Source: Natrarchaeobius halalkaliphilus
Lineage (GTDB): Archaea; Halobacteriota; Halobacteria; Halobacteriales; Natrialbaceae
Assembly: GCF_003841485.1 (NCBI RefSeq)
Contig: NZ_REFY01000005.1
Span: forward strand, 310,001-374,000
Length of the DNA stretch: 64,000 bases
Direction: 5' to 3'
Made by a program: the position numbers and the translations under genes. Every line of letters starts with the position of its first letter. The first letter of the stretch is position 1. Positions 8,422 to 17,748 of this stretch are shown piece after piece. Below the pieces are notes generated by a model. That model was not told the DNA's origin, did no database searches, and was given only the letters and a program-made list of their open reading frames with translations.

Positions 8422-9846
8422 TTATTGAATGAGATCTCGAATTTCATCGGCACGCTGACTTGCCGCAGTTTCTGGATCTTCGTTGTCGACGAGAACGTCC
8501 CTGACCATCTCGAGCAGGATCTGGCTGTCGTAAATCGTTCCCGTGTGTTCGTTCGGCGGTTCCGTTTCGGCGGGCAGCTCGTTCGTGATGTCGATGTGAT
8601 CGAACGGGAGATCCTCGGGTACGTTCCAGTTGTCCGGAAGGGCGTCCAGCTCGGCCTGGTACTCCTCGGAGTCTCGGATCTCCTCGATGACCGGAGCGTT
8701 GTGGATCGGATCGGCGAAGTAAAAGCCGATGAAGTTCTCCGGCTCCGCCCAGAACCTGAGGAATTCCATCGCGGCCTCGTTGTCCGCGCCTTCGAACGAA
8801 GCGTACCCCTGAACGTGACCCCACGGCGTGTGGTTTCCGTCCTTCCCCGGCCAGACGCACGGTCGAATCTCTCCGGAAAAGTCCGTTCCTTCGCCGTAGA
8901 ACTTCGGACGAGAACCGACCCATCCGACCTGGTACGACAGTTCGTTCCCGATCGCCTGGTTGATGTCGCCCCCGGTCATATCGAGGTTGTCGTCGGAGAA
9001 CTCGTAGAGCTGATCCATGAACTCGAGCGTCTCGGCGGTTTCGTCGAGGTACTCCGAGTCGAAGACCGGATCGATTGCGTCGCTCCCGTCTCGTCCGAAG
9101 AACTGAGCGCCCGCCGACCAGGCGTAGGAGATGAATCCTGTCTGCGTCGTATTCGTATCCCCTGTGACCATCGTGAACGCGGCACCTCGAGTCCCGCCCT
9201 GGCCCTCGTCGTGCTCTTCGGCCATCGCGAGCTGACTGTCCCAGGTGTCCGGGACCTCGTCGAACACGTCGTCCCGGTACCAGTTCGTGTAGGGGTTCGT
9301 GAGCATCGGAAGGAAGACGTCGTTTCCGTCAACAGTGAATCGCGCACCGTCCGGAATATCGCCCCACCGATCCTCCCAGTGATCGACGACCTCGCTGTGG
9401 TCGGCCAGCTGTCCGAGATCACCGTAGGTCGCCGCGTCCGGGTGACCGAGGTGAGACAGTTCCGGTGGGTCCTCCGCCTGAACGAGCTCAGCGATTCGCT
9501 CGTTGAGCCCCATACCGAATCCGGTGTACTCCATCCGAACGTACGCCCCGGTAGCGGCGTTGAACCGTTCAGCGAGTTCCTGCCAGTAGCGCTGGTAATC
9601 CTCACTCGATTCCTGAGTCAAGATATGGACCTCCTGACCCTCCAAATCGGCCCACTCGTCCGGATCGATGTCACCGGTATCGGCATCGACATCGTCTACA
9701 CCGTTTCCGTTCCCGTTTCCGACGTCCGGTTCTTCGTCGCCCGCACAGCCTGCGATGGAGAGTGCAACGCTCGTCCCACCAACAGTCTTGAGTACTTTCC
9801 GCCTCTTGACACTATCTACCCTGTGTGGACTGGCATCATCTCTCAT
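8422..9846 (-). CDS. ABC transporter substrate-binding lipoprotein, sugar type (family 1)
   Basis: The 474-residue product starts with a Tat-type signal: KRRKVLKTVGG, hydrophobic stretch, then the lipobox SIAGC, followed by a Gly/Asn/Asp linker. The mature part resembles extracellular solute-binding family 1 proteins (VHILTQESSEDYQRYWQELA; LAERFNAATGAYV). It would be membrane-anchored on the outside and deliver ligand to the two permeases encoded next. Two ATGs are possible, 9861 and 9846; A/T-rich TATA-like boxes fit either as leaderless. I chose 9846, which also has GGTGG just before it. The ligand is unknown. Confidence 0.92.
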   Translation of the reverse strand: MRDDASPHRVDSVKRRKVLKTVGGTSVALSIAGCAGDEEPDVGNGNGNGVDDVDADTGDIDPDEWADLEGQEVHILTQESSEDYQRYWQELAERFNAATGAYVRMEYTGFGMGLNERIAELVQAEDPPELSHLGHPDAATYGDLGQLADHSEVVDHWEDRWGDIPDGARFTVDGNDVFLPMLTNPYTNWYRDDVFDEVPDTWDSQLAMAEEHDEGQGGTRGAAFTMVTGDTNTTQTGFISYAWSAGAQFFGRDGSDAIDPVFDSEYLDETAETLEFMDQLYEFSDDNLDMTGGDINQAIGNELSYQVGWVGSRPKFYGEGTDFSGEIRPCVWPGKDGNHTPWGHVQGYASFEGADNEAAMEFLRFWAEPENFIGFYFADPIHNAPVIEEIRDSEEYQAELDALPDNWNVPEDLPFDHIDITNELPAETEPPNEHTGTIYDSQILLEMVRDVLVDNEDPETAASQRADEIRDLIQ

Positions 9847-9858
9847 GTCCACCTGTAG

Positions 9859-9885
9859 CATAACCCTGGTAGTATATAAAACTAA
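9859..9885 (-). promoter_or_regulatory. Promoter region of the sugar-type ABC operon
   Basis: On the minus strand TTTTATATA (9872-9880) is centred about 27-30 bases before ATG 9846, and a second box TATAAATA lies about 15-20 bases further upstream, in register with ATG 9861. The spacing fits archaeal TATA boxes for leaderless transcripts. Confidence 0.5.
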
Positions 9886-9975
9886 CTTATTTATAGTGTT
9901 ATATGTGGATGATCGCTTCAACGGCTACGATAGACCGCTGGCAAGGTATCGATAGAAAAGGAACTCCAGCCGTAG

Positions 9976-10704
9976 TTATTGGACGACCCGGTGGGACAAC
10001 GTTCCGACGCCCTCGACCTCGATCTCGACCTCGTCACCGTCGTTCAGCCTGTCGACCCCGTCCGGGGTTCCCGTCGCGATCACGTCACCCGGCTCGAGGG
10101 TGAGATAGGTCGTTATCTCTTCGATGAGTTCGGGGATCGGGAAGATTAGCTGCTCGAGCGATCCGTCCTGGCGAAGCTCACCGTTTACCCTCGTCCGGAC
10201 GTACGCATCAGCGGGCAATTCATCCGGAGAAGCGAGGACGGGTCCGAGCGGTGCCGAGTTGTCGAAGGCTTTCCCGCGAACCCAGTTCGTTTCTTTGTCC
10301 TGGTCGTCGCGGTTGGAGACGTCGTTCATGCAGGTGTAGCCCTCGATGACGTCCTCCGCGTTCTCGGCCGACACGTTTCGACACTGCTCGCTGATGACGA
10401 CGCAGAGTTCTGCCTCGTGGTCGATCCGCTCTTTACCTTCGGGCACTCGGATCGTATCGTCGTGTCCGGCGAGCGTGTTCGGTGGCTTCAGGAACAATAA
10501 CGGTCGATCGGGGACGTCGTTGCCTCGCTCTTCTGCGTGTTTCGCGTAGTTTCGCCCGACGCAGACGATCTTCGACGGCGAGCAGGGTGGCAAGACGTCG
10601 ACGTCGTCGACGTCGTACGTTCGGCCCGCAGCGTCGATCATTCCGTCCTGGTACGTTCCAACACGGGTACTTCCGGTCTGCTCTTTGAATCGGATTCGCT
10701 TCAT
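9976..10704 (-). CDS. Fumarylacetoacetate hydrolase-family protein
   Basis: The 242-residue enzyme has the family core: KIVCVGRNYAKHAEE (substrate loop), LLFLKPPNTL, DHEAEL with the metal-binding Glu pair, GYTCMNDVSNRD with a metal-binding Asp, KAFDNSAPLGP, and IATGTPDGV near the C terminus. Enzymes of this family cleave carbon-carbon bonds of acylpyruvates or beta-keto acids, decarboxylate oxaloacetate, or hydrate dienoates in aromatic and sugar-acid pathways. The gene sits between the ABC importer and the MFS carrier on the same strand, suggesting it processes an imported organic or sugar acid; that is inference. Confidence 0.9.
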   Translation of the reverse strand: MKRIRFKEQTGSTRVGTYQDGMIDAAGRTYDVDDVDVLPPCSPSKIVCVGRNYAKHAEERGNDVPDRPLLFLKPPNTLAGHDDTIRVPEGKERIDHEAELCVVISEQCRNVSAENAEDVIEGYTCMNDVSNRDDQDKETNWVRGKAFDNSAPLGPVLASPDELPADAYVRTRVNGELRQDGSLEQLIFPIPELIEEITTYLTLEPGDVIATGTPDGVDRLNDGDEVEIEVEGVGTLSHRVVQ

Positions 10705-10818
10705 ACTGTATCACTCTCTGTATACTATACCGATAAATCAGTTGTGGTTTTTCACACCTCGGTCAGCGGTGCGAGCTGGTTGTGAACGTGTCAAAGCGTA
10801 CGATACCTCGCCGGAGGG

Positions 10819-12051
10819 TTAGCGTTTCATCAGGAGACGAACGCTGAACGCGGACGCCACGACGGCAAACGCCGCGAGTGCGAAGAAGACGGATGCGACG
10901 ACGCTGTACGTAAGGATGATTCCCACGATAGCCGCACCCATCGCACCGACGCCGAACTGGGCCAGATATGTATATCCGTACGACAGTCCCCGCGAGTCCG
11001 TCGGGGAGTACTCGGCAACGGCGACCTGATACATCGGCTGCAACGCGAACAGACAGAAGCCGAGGAGCAAACTCACGAAGACGAGGAAAATCAGTCCGGA
11101 CTCGGCGGCGGGGACGTAGAGCAACGCGATGACGACCAGACACGCGTATCCGGCGACGAGTCCGCGCTCGACCGGGATTCGGTCAGTCGCCTTCCCGCCG
11201 ACGTACTGCCCGAGGATGCCGACCATCAAGATTCCGACGTAGATGAAGTCGGAGCCGTCGAACTGCTCGGCACCGGCTCCGTCCTCTAATCCACCGATCG
11301 TTACGAAGTCCGCCAACAGCTCCGGGAGGAACGTGAGTATCCCCCTGTAGTAGAGCCCGTTGAAGACGATAACCAGAAAGACCAGGGCGAACCCGCCGAG
11401 GAACAGGGATTTACTCGACTCGAAGAAAGAGGGAGACGAGGGCGCATCAGCGGGACCGCCGGTCCCCCCCGATCCATCCGATGCGAGGTTTGCCGCTGCC
11501 ATCTCGTCGATGTCCGCTCTGAGGATGTACACAACCGCGAAGAACGCAGGGATCGCAAGCACGAGCGAAACCGCTCTCCAGTCCGTAAACCAGAGGAGAA
11601 CGACTGAACACAACGGACCGAGAGCGATACCGGCGTTTCCGGCCATTCCGTGATACGCGAACCCACTACCGCTGTCTTTGACCGCAGTACTGATCAGCGA
11701 GAGTCCTGCTGGATGGTAGATACTCGCTGCTGCACCCCAGAGACACACGGCAACGGCGATCATGAGGATATTGGTGGCGAAGCTGAGTATGATAAACGAA
11801 AGACCCATTCCAACCAGACAAACAGCGATCAGGTTCTGTGAGCCGTACTTGTCCGAAATCACACCGCTGGGCAAGGCACCGATTCCGAATAGCGCGTACC
11901 CGACCGCCACGACCACACCCAGCAGTGCCTCGGTAGCCGAGAATTCGACAAGCCACACTACCATAAATATCGGAATGGTCAGCTCGTAGGTGTGGACGAG
12001 TGCGTGTGACAACATCACTACTCCGACAACAGATCTATCGTTATCGTCCAT
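10819..12051 (-). CDS. MFS transporter
   Basis: The 410-residue protein has about 12 hydrophobic segments arranged as two six-helix halves split by a charged, Gly/Ser-rich loop near residues 185-215. The first loop carries the MFS pattern GVISDKYGSQ after helix 2. The start MDDNDRSVVG and the following HALVHTYEL resemble the fosmidomycin-resistance-like branch of the superfamily, as far as I recall it. It would be a secondary carrier in the cytoplasmic membrane; substrate unknown. An upstream TTG at 12096 would add 15 residues, but the ATG at 12051 is preferred. It follows icd on the same strand with a gap of 284 bases. Confidence 0.88.
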   Translation of the reverse strand: MDDNDRSVVGVVMLSHALVHTYELTIPIFMVVWLVEFSATEALLGVVVAVGYALFGIGALPSGVISDKYGSQNLIAVCLVGMGLSFIILSFATNILMIAVAVCLWGAAASIYHPAGLSLISTAVKDSGSGFAYHGMAGNAGIALGPLCSVVLLWFTDWRAVSLVLAIPAFFAVVYILRADIDEMAAANLASDGSGGTGGPADAPSSPSFFESSKSLFLGGFALVFLVIVFNGLYYRGILTFLPELLADFVTIGGLEDGAGAEQFDGSDFIYVGILMVGILGQYVGGKATDRIPVERGLVAGYACLVVIALLYVPAAESGLIFLVFVSLLLGFCLFALQPMYQVAVAEYSPTDSRGLSYGYTYLAQFGVGAMGAAIVGIILTYSVVASVFFALAAFAVVASAFSVRLLMKR

Positions 12052-12335
12052 TCGTTGAGTCTCCTCTGTTAGCCCGTCGCCGAAGTTTCGTATCAACGTC
12101 CTCCCGGAGAGAAGGCGCGATGATAGTTATTGAGTGAACGGGTGCCACCATCCTCTCCATACGAGAGCGAAGCAGCCACACCCTTTTTAAATTTTGCAAT
12201 TTTCGATTCAGAGACATGTTAGACATAAACGGATTCAGACGCGTCCGGAACCACGTCGGACCGGACACACCAGGGGGGTCGTGGCGTAGCCCTGTGATCC
12301 AGCGGACACCGATCCTCAGTTACCGTGATCCGTTT

Positions 12336-13604
12336 TCAGTTGTCGCCGTCCGTTTTCATCGTCTCGACGACTGTCTCGGCGAACTCGCTCGTCGAAAGTT
12401 TCTCCGCGTCGTCCAGATGACGTGCCAGGTCGTACGTTACCTTCTTCGAAGCGATGGTGTCCTCGATCGAATCTCGGATCAGATCCGCCGCGTCGTTCCA
12501 GCCGAGGAACTCGAACATGATCCGTCCCGAGAGCATCAGCGCGGTCGGATTGACCTTGTCCTGGCCCGCATACTTCGGTGCGGAGCCGTGGACGGGCTCT
12601 GCGAGGCAGAGACCCGTTCCGAAATTAGCACCGGGTGCAACACCGAGCCCACCGACCTGGGCACCGGCTGCATCGGAAAGGTAATCCCCGTTCAGATTCG
12701 GTGTCGCTAAAATATCGTACTCGTCGGTTCGTGTCAACAGTTGCTGGAGCATGTTGTCCGCGATCCGATCGTTGACGACGACCGTTCCGTCGGGTACCTC
12801 ACCGTCCTGTTCTTCCCAGAGCGTATCTTCCGTGATCACCTCGGTTCCATACTCCTCTCGTGCGACTTCGTATCCCCAGTCACGGAACGCCGCCTCGGTG
12901 TACTTCATGATGTTTCCTTTGTGAACCAGGGTGACGTATTCGCGGTCGTGCTCGAGCGCGTAATCGATCGCGCGACGAACGAGACGCTTCGTTCCGAACT
13001 CCGAGATGGGTTTGATACCGATTCCGACGTCACCCTCGTGGATCGCTCCCTCGTAGCCCATCCGCGTTTCGACGAAATCACGAACGCGAGAGACGTCATC
13101 ACTTCCGGCCTCCCACTCGATGCCCGCGTAGACGTCTTCGGTGTTTTCCCGGAACGTGACCATATCCATCTGCTCCGGCTCCGAAACCGGCGAGGGAACT
13201 CCATTCAGATAGTAGGTGGGACGAACGTTCGCATAGAGATCGAGTTTCTTTCGCAACGCCACGTTCAGCGATCGATACCCCGATCCAACCGGAGTCGTCA
13301 TCGGACCTTTGATTGCAACGCGGAACTCTCGTATCGCATTGACCGTATCCTCTGGTAAATTCTCGTCGTATCGCTCGCGGGCGGTTTCACCGCCGTAAAT
13401 TCGCATCCAGTGAACGGTCCGGCCGGTGAGTTCCGCGGCGGTGTCTAGAACTCGCTTCGCTGCTGGACTGACGTCTTTTCCAACTCCGTCTCCGAAGAGA
13501 ATCGGAATAATCGGTTCGTCGGGAACGATCAGCTCTCCATCGTCGTCGACTTCGATTCGTTCTCCCTCAGCAGGCACTGTGACGTCGCCGTAATCGTGCT
13601 CCAT
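12336..13604 (-). CDS. icd: Isocitrate dehydrogenase, NADP-dependent type
   Basis: The 422-residue product matches haloarchaeal and E. coli-type isocitrate dehydrogenase over its whole length, at the usual size. Visible elements are IPILFGDGVG, GPMTTPVGSGYRSLN with the substrate Ser/Asn loop, DLYANVRP, FRENTEDVYAGIEW, LVHKGNIMK with catalytic Lys, NLNGDYLSDAAGA with metal-binding Asp residues, and HGSAPKYAGQDKVNP. The Lys-Tyr in that last motif is the NADP-type 2'-phosphate contact. It oxidises isocitrate to 2-oxoglutarate in the TCA cycle. A 33-residue upstream extension of the frame is hydrophobic and A/T-rich; I start at ATG 13604. It is divergent from an IclR regulator. Confidence 0.95.
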   Translation of the reverse strand: MEHDYGDVTVPAEGERIEVDDDGELIVPDEPIIPILFGDGVGKDVSPAAKRVLDTAAELTGRTVHWMRIYGGETARERYDENLPEDTVNAIREFRVAIKGPMTTPVGSGYRSLNVALRKKLDLYANVRPTYYLNGVPSPVSEPEQMDMVTFRENTEDVYAGIEWEAGSDDVSRVRDFVETRMGYEGAIHEGDVGIGIKPISEFGTKRLVRRAIDYALEHDREYVTLVHKGNIMKYTEAAFRDWGYEVAREEYGTEVITEDTLWEEQDGEVPDGTVVVNDRIADNMLQQLLTRTDEYDILATPNLNGDYLSDAAGAQVGGLGVAPGANFGTGLCLAEPVHGSAPKYAGQDKVNPTALMLSGRIMFEFLGWNDAADLIRDSIEDTIASKKVTYDLARHLDDAEKLSTSEFAETVVETMKTDGDN

Positions 13605-13789
13605 ACACTCGGCCAATACGATTCGAGCTATAAATAAGTATATCAAGGAACAGAAGTAAGTATTTTTTCTTGATAAGTTAGCGACGATCCGATCGTTTCC
13701 CAATTCGAACTTATTTATTTAGGCGGAAGTGAATGAGTTATCCGGTGGCGTTTTACACAGTATAACGTCGAGTATCCAAATATGGGAAA

Positions 13790-13797
13790 GATATAAG
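13790..13797 (+). promoter_or_regulatory. TATA box of the IclR regulator
   Basis: GATATAAG centred 28 bases before ATG 13822. This supports leaderless initiation at 13822 rather than at upstream in-frame codons 13729 or 13801. Confidence 0.5.
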
Positions 13798-13821
13798 TAC
13801 ATGATCCACAAGAGATCCGAT

Positions 13822-14592
13822 ATGGGATACAAGGCAAACAGGAGGGTGGAAACGAGCATCAAGACGTTCGAAATAATAGAACGTCTGAAGCAGGGTGATC
13901 CGGTCGGCGTTTCCGAACTCGCCAGCGAAATGGACATGAGTAAAAGTATCGTGCACAATCACCTGAGTACGCTACGAGAGCTGGGATACATCACCAAGAT
14001 CGAAGACAAATACGCTCTTTCACTCGAATTTTTTACCCTCGGGACAGACGTGCGATCCAAGGCTCCGCTTTATAAATTCGGCCGCCAGGTGGCCGAACAC
14101 AGCTCGTCGGATCTAGCCGCACCGATCATCATCGCGCAGAAATTCGACAACGAAACCATCGTCATATACCGCACGAACGGTACCGAGATCCACATACCAG
14201 ATCTCGAACTCGGAGCAACGGCAAAACTTGGACGAACGCTCCCCGGAGTTGCAATATTGCGAACGATGGACAAAGGCGATATCGACGACGAAGCGGTGAG
14301 CCACGATCACGACCATCCGGAACTCACGCCAACGACGGAGTCGGACGAGTACGTGATCGGGAATGTAACGACGACAGACTCCGTTTCGGCGGTTGCATCG
14401 CCGGTTACAGTCCAGGACGATGTTATCGGCTCGATCTGTGTACTGTCGCCACAGGCTTCCTCGAGCGCCATCGTTGATCAAATCGTCCCCGAAATTACTT
14501 CGATTCGGTCACAACTCGAGTCACAATTGAAATACAACTGGTCGACGAACCAGTCATTTGCGACCATAAAACACAGTTGGTATGGTGACTGA
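13822..14592 (+). CDS. IclR-family transcriptional regulator
   Basis: The 256-residue protein has an N-terminal winged helix-turn-helix (TSIKTFEIIERLKQGD, then GVSELASEMDMSKSIVHNHL) and a C-terminal effector-binding domain of about 180 residues, the normal IclR plan. The wing reads LRELGYITKIEDKYALS. IclR proteins sense small carboxylates or aromatics and repress or activate catabolic operons. It lies divergent from icd and convergent with the citE-like gene, so those and the MFS/FAH block are its likeliest targets; this is inference. Confidence 0.9.
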   Translation: MGYKANRRVETSIKTFEIIERLKQGDPVGVSELASEMDMSKSIVHNHLSTLRELGYITKIEDKYALSLEFFTLGTDVRSKAPLYKFGRQVAEHSSSDLAAPIIIAQKFDNETIVIYRTNGTEIHIPDLELGATAKLGRTLPGVAILRTMDKGDIDDEAVSHDHDHPELTPTTESDEYVIGNVTTTDSVSAVASPVTVQDDVIGSICVLSPQASSSAIVDQIVPEITSIRSQLESQLKYNWSTNQSFATIKHSWYGD

Positions 14593-14646
14593 CCGTTCGT
14601 AAAGACATATGCGAATTCGTATCGTATTTCATACAATAATTACAGC

Positions 14647-14659
14647 AGTACAACTGTAA
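14647..14659. repeat. Direct 13-base word, copy 1 (downstream of citE-like gene)
   Basis: AGTACAACTGTAA occurs here and again at 15752-15764, on either side of the citE-like gene. In this copy it is part of a longer inverted arrangement TTACAG-8-CTGTAA (14640-14659). It could be a regulator site or the edge of an inserted segment. Confidence 0.35.
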
Positions 14660-14680
14660 TCATTGACGGGACGGGCTCCG

Positions 14681-14716
14681 GATACGCCGGTAAACAGTAA
14701 CAGCAGACCGTATCAG
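14681..14716. repeat. Dispersed palindromic element, right arm only
   Basis: GATACGCCGGTAAACAGTAA followed by CAGCAGACCGTATCAG matches the right arm of the intergenic palindrome seen complete at 53821-53904. The left arm is not recognisable. It lies between the convergent IclR and citE-like genes. Confidence 0.5.
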
Positions 14717-14734
14717 AGGGGCCACTGGCGAACG

Positions 14735-15640
14735 TCAGTAGTCGATTCTCTTCGCCTGTTCAGCTATTTTCTTGGCTGACTCGTAGGACTCCCTATCGAT
14801 GACTCTCCCGTCGATTTTGGGGGCGCTACCGTCCGAGTTATCGTATTTTTTGACGATGCGCATTGCGGCCTCCGCTTCCTCCTTGCTTGGAGAGTACACC
14901 GTATTCGCGATGTCTACCTGTCCGGGGTGAACGACGATCTTTCCGTCGTACCCTAACTTCCGTGACTGTTCGCACGACCGACGAAATCCCTGGACGTCGT
15001 CGACATCGGCGTAGGGCCCATCGATGACGCGCAGATCAGCACTCGAGGCGGCAAGCGATAGCTTCGACAGGGGGTAGTGCCAATAGTGATCGGGGTACTC
15101 ACGCTGTGATTCTTTCGAGAGACCACTCGCACCGATCGACGCCACGTAGTCGCCGGGACCGAAGATCATCGCATCTAATCCCGTACAGGAATGTGCGATA
15201 TCCGAGGCGTTGTTCATGCCGGCTGCCGTCTCTATCTGAGCGGTTATTCGGATGCTCTCCGGATCGATTCCTGCGTTCTCCAGCACTGGTCCCAAGAGAT
15301 TGTTGACCGTATGAAGATCGGACGCGTCCTCGACTTTTGGAATGATCAGGGAGTCGATTTGCTCCCCGACTTCCTCGATGATTTCGATGATATCGTCGTA
15401 CCACCACGGGGACCTGACGTCGTTTATTCGGTAACTGATCGTTTTTCCGTGCCAGTCGTTTGCGATAACGGACTCCGCGAGATTCGACCGAGCGTCGATC
15501 TTGTTGTTCGGCCCGATGGAATCTTCAAGATCGAGAATGATTTCGTCGGCGTCGCTGTCCGTCGCCATGGATATCAAGTCCGTCTCGTTGCCCGGCACTG
15601 CCAAAAGCGAACGACGAAGGCCGAGTGTGTTGGTGGTCAT
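14735..15640 (-). CDS. HpcH/HpaI aldolase / citrate lyase beta-like protein (CitE family)
   Basis: The 301-residue TIM-barrel enzyme has the CitE-type motifs RRSLLAVPGNETDLI, ILDLEDSIGPNNK (acidic metal or CoA region), PKVEDASDL, TAQIETAAG with catalytic-site Glu, FGPGDYVASIG, and GKIVVHPGQVDI near the C terminus. Relatives are citrate lyase beta, malyl-CoA / beta-methylmalyl-CoA lyase, and citramalyl-CoA lyase; all cleave or form C-C bonds of CoA-thioesters. No CitD/CitF partner is nearby, so a stand-alone malyl- or methylmalyl-CoA lyase role is likelier. I start at ATG 15640, which has GGAGG two bases upstream; the frame remains open further upstream but without protein character. Confidence 0.87.
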   Translation of the reverse strand: MTTNTLGLRRSLLAVPGNETDLISMATDSDADEIILDLEDSIGPNNKIDARSNLAESVIANDWHGKTISYRINDVRSPWWYDDIIEIIEEVGEQIDSLIIPKVEDASDLHTVNNLLGPVLENAGIDPESIRITAQIETAAGMNNASDIAHSCTGLDAMIFGPGDYVASIGASGLSKESQREYPDHYWHYPLSKLSLAASSADLRVIDGPYADVDDVQGFRRSCEQSRKLGYDGKIVVHPGQVDIANTVYSPSKEEAEAAMRIVKKYDNSDGSAPKIDGRVIDRESYESAKKIAEQAKRIDY

Positions 15641-16459
15641 ACCTCCGTCTTTCCGTCGAAGCTCAAAAGCTCTTGGGTGTATACTTAGAAAGGCGACAGA
15701 ACGACCGGCAGCTCCCAGATCGGACCGTGGAAACGACATATTATTTACGGGAGTACAACTGTAACCCGTTATTTTAAAAGAACAGGGTGTGCGAACTCGT
15801 GGTAGACCACGAAACTCGTTTGGCACGAGAGACGATTATCGACCATCTCGACCGAGTTGACGTCGAACCTTGTCAATTACGGGCGTTCCAAAATAATAGT
15901 TAGCTTCCAAGTCTAAATCGCCCGCTGTGTCCCTCTGGAGCACATAATAATAGTACATGTTCATCGAATATCGCCCATTTTATGTCCATAGCTTCTTCTT
16001 TCCCAGATTTTACCCACCGATATTAAATTTCATGTTATATTCTAAGTAAACAGCAAAAGTATGATAGGCAGAACGTATATTCAACAGGTTTCAGGCACGC
16101 GATTATCGCGAGTATTGCCACAGAGAGCGAAATAAGTCATCACTTTATCGGAATATCTGATGTGTACTTCTCGTGCAAGGTTGTACTGGTGGAGTTGCCC
16201 GACAGCATGCTCGTAATACGGGAATGTACGGACTTCACAGTATCCCCTTGTTTTTACCCGCAACGCCGAATTTCGCGTGCGTTTTCGAATGCTCCAGAGG
16301 TGGAATCGGATAGAGAAAAGTACACATACGCCACGGATTCCGAAATCCGAACGAACGAACCGCCAGAGAGCGCCCGAAGGGCAAGCGGCGGTATCTCTTC
16401 GGATGTGGATCATTCTCTCTCTCCGCCCGAGTCGAAGGAGTGGCGACACCGGTGTCCGG
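15641..16459. other. Gene-poor gap between citE-like gene and moeA
   Basis: About 820 bases, A/T-rich at 15880-16080, with no gene I can support. A 42-codon minus-strand frame at 15836-15964 (Tyr-rich start) is probably chance. The second copy of the 13-base word AGTACAACTGTAA is at 15752-15764. Open frames at 16081-16380 on both strands show no family I recognise and merge into the antisense of moeA. Confidence 0.5.
15752..15764. repeat. Direct 13-base word, copy 2 (upstream of citE-like gene)
   Basis: AGTACAACTGTAA, identical to 14647-14659, lies 112 bases before the citE-like start. In this copy the left half of the inverted arrangement (TTTACG) is degenerate. Confidence 0.35.
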
Positions 16460-17686
16460 TCACTCGAGGACCGAGTACGGAAGGACGGATACCGTCGTTT
16501 CAGCCTCGAGCGGGGACTGCGTGAGGACGACGCCGTCAGCGCGACTCGCACGGGTACTCGAGGAGAGGACGCTCGGATCGAACTGGCTGTCATAGACGGA
16601 GAGCGGCGAATCGGCGTGTCCCAGCGCGGTCGTCTCGTATCCGTCTTCGGTTTCCTCGAGCGTGACGGGAACGACGTACTCGAATCCGTCGGGACCGAGT
16701 TCGAGGTCGTGGGTGAGGCGCGCACCGACCGTCGGAAGCGACGTCGTTCCGGTGAAAAACGGGCGCATGACGAACGTCGAAATCGTGTGCGCACCGATCG
16801 GCTTGCCGGGAATCGCGAACGCGACGGCGTCGTGATCGGGTAGCGTGGCCATCGCGATCGGTTTTCCGGGTCGGATTCGAACGCGGTGAAACACCACCTC
16901 GCCAAGCGCGTCGAGTGCGCGGATAACGTGATCTTTGTGTCCAACGCTCGTTCCCCCCGTCGTCAGGACGACGTCGTACTGGTTCGCGAGCCGGTCGATC
17001 GAATCTTCGACGCGCTCGTACTCGTCGGGGACGCTACCCTCGTACGTCGGGTCGTGGCCCCACGACCGGATTAATCCGGCGAGCATGTCCGAATCGAGGT
17101 CGGTAATCCGTCCCTCGTGAATCTCCGTTCCGGTCGCCAGTACGGCCGTCGAAAACGGTTCGTAGACCTCGACTGTCTCCCGTCCCAGATCACCCAGAAG
17201 GATCGCGTCCTTCGGAGAAAGTCGCTCGCCTCGTTCGAAGAGCCGGTCGCCTTCCGAAAGATTGCTCCCACGTTCGTAGGTGTAGGTTCCCGGCTCGAGC
17301 GTCGTTCCCCGAAGCTGATCACCCTCGAGTGAGGAGTCCTCTCGTTTGAGAACAGCGTTCGCCTCGGGGGGAAGAGGGGCCCCAGTCGCGATCGGAACCG
17401 CCTCTCCGGGATCGATCGACGGCGGTTCGTCCTCCGGGAAGACTTCGTCAGCGATCACAGCGAGGGGATACTCGTCGGTCGCATCGAACGCGAACCCATC
17501 CATCGTCGCGTGATCGTGTGCAGGAACGTCGCGCTCTGCAACGATGGACTCGGCAAGCGTTCGTCGTTCGATCGACTCGAGCGGAACGGATCGCGTTTCG
17601 CGTTCGGAGAGAACGGACGAACGCATCTCGAGGACCGACTCCACCGCCGTACGACGCCATATCATATCGCTGTGATCGTGACCCAT
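16460..17686 (-). CDS. moeA: Molybdopterin molybdotransferase MoeA
   Basis: The 408-residue protein matches MoeA, which inserts molybdate into adenylated molybdopterin to make molybdenum cofactor. Visible are the N-terminal domain with AHDHATMDGFAF, VPIATGAPLPPEANAV, the MPT-binding region VVLTTGGTSVGHKDHV, and RIRPGKPIAMATL followed by AIPGKPIGAH. The usual loop reads PGNP; here it is PGKP. The C-terminal domain IV is present. The cytoplasmic product would serve the two molybdenum hydroxylases in the window (23061-27178 and 45266-49093). Starts at GTG 17692, ATG 17686 or ATG 17665 are possible; I chose 17686. Confidence 0.92.
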   Translation of the reverse strand: MGHDHSDMIWRRTAVESVLEMRSSVLSERETRSVPLESIERRTLAESIVAERDVPAHDHATMDGFAFDATDEYPLAVIADEVFPEDEPPSIDPGEAVPIATGAPLPPEANAVLKREDSSLEGDQLRGTTLEPGTYTYERGSNLSEGDRLFERGERLSPKDAILLGDLGRETVEVYEPFSTAVLATGTEIHEGRITDLDSDMLAGLIRSWGHDPTYEGSVPDEYERVEDSIDRLANQYDVVLTTGGTSVGHKDHVIRALDALGEVVFHRVRIRPGKPIAMATLPDHDAVAFAIPGKPIGAHTISTFVMRPFFTGTTSLPTVGARLTHDLELGPDGFEYVVPVTLEETEDGYETTALGHADSPLSVYDSQFDPSVLSSSTRASRADGVVLTQSPLEAETTVSVLPYSVLE

Positions 17687-17748
17687 ACCCACATACTAGA
17701 CGGTCGGCCAATTGAATCATGCGGTCTCGATGAACCGGCTCGGAGGAA

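Noticed and set aside
8425-9858. Plus-strand frame of 477 codons opposite the binding-protein gene
   Set aside because: Mirror of the acidic binding protein; no motifs. The minus-strand frame has a lipoprotein signal.
15836-15964. Minus-strand 42-codon frame starting with a Tyr run
   Set aside because: Too short to support, and no GC bias at third codon positions; no recognisable family.
16081-16380. Possible transposase remnant upstream of moeA
   Set aside because: Neither strand gives a recognisable transposase motif, and no terminal inverted repeats or target duplications were seen.
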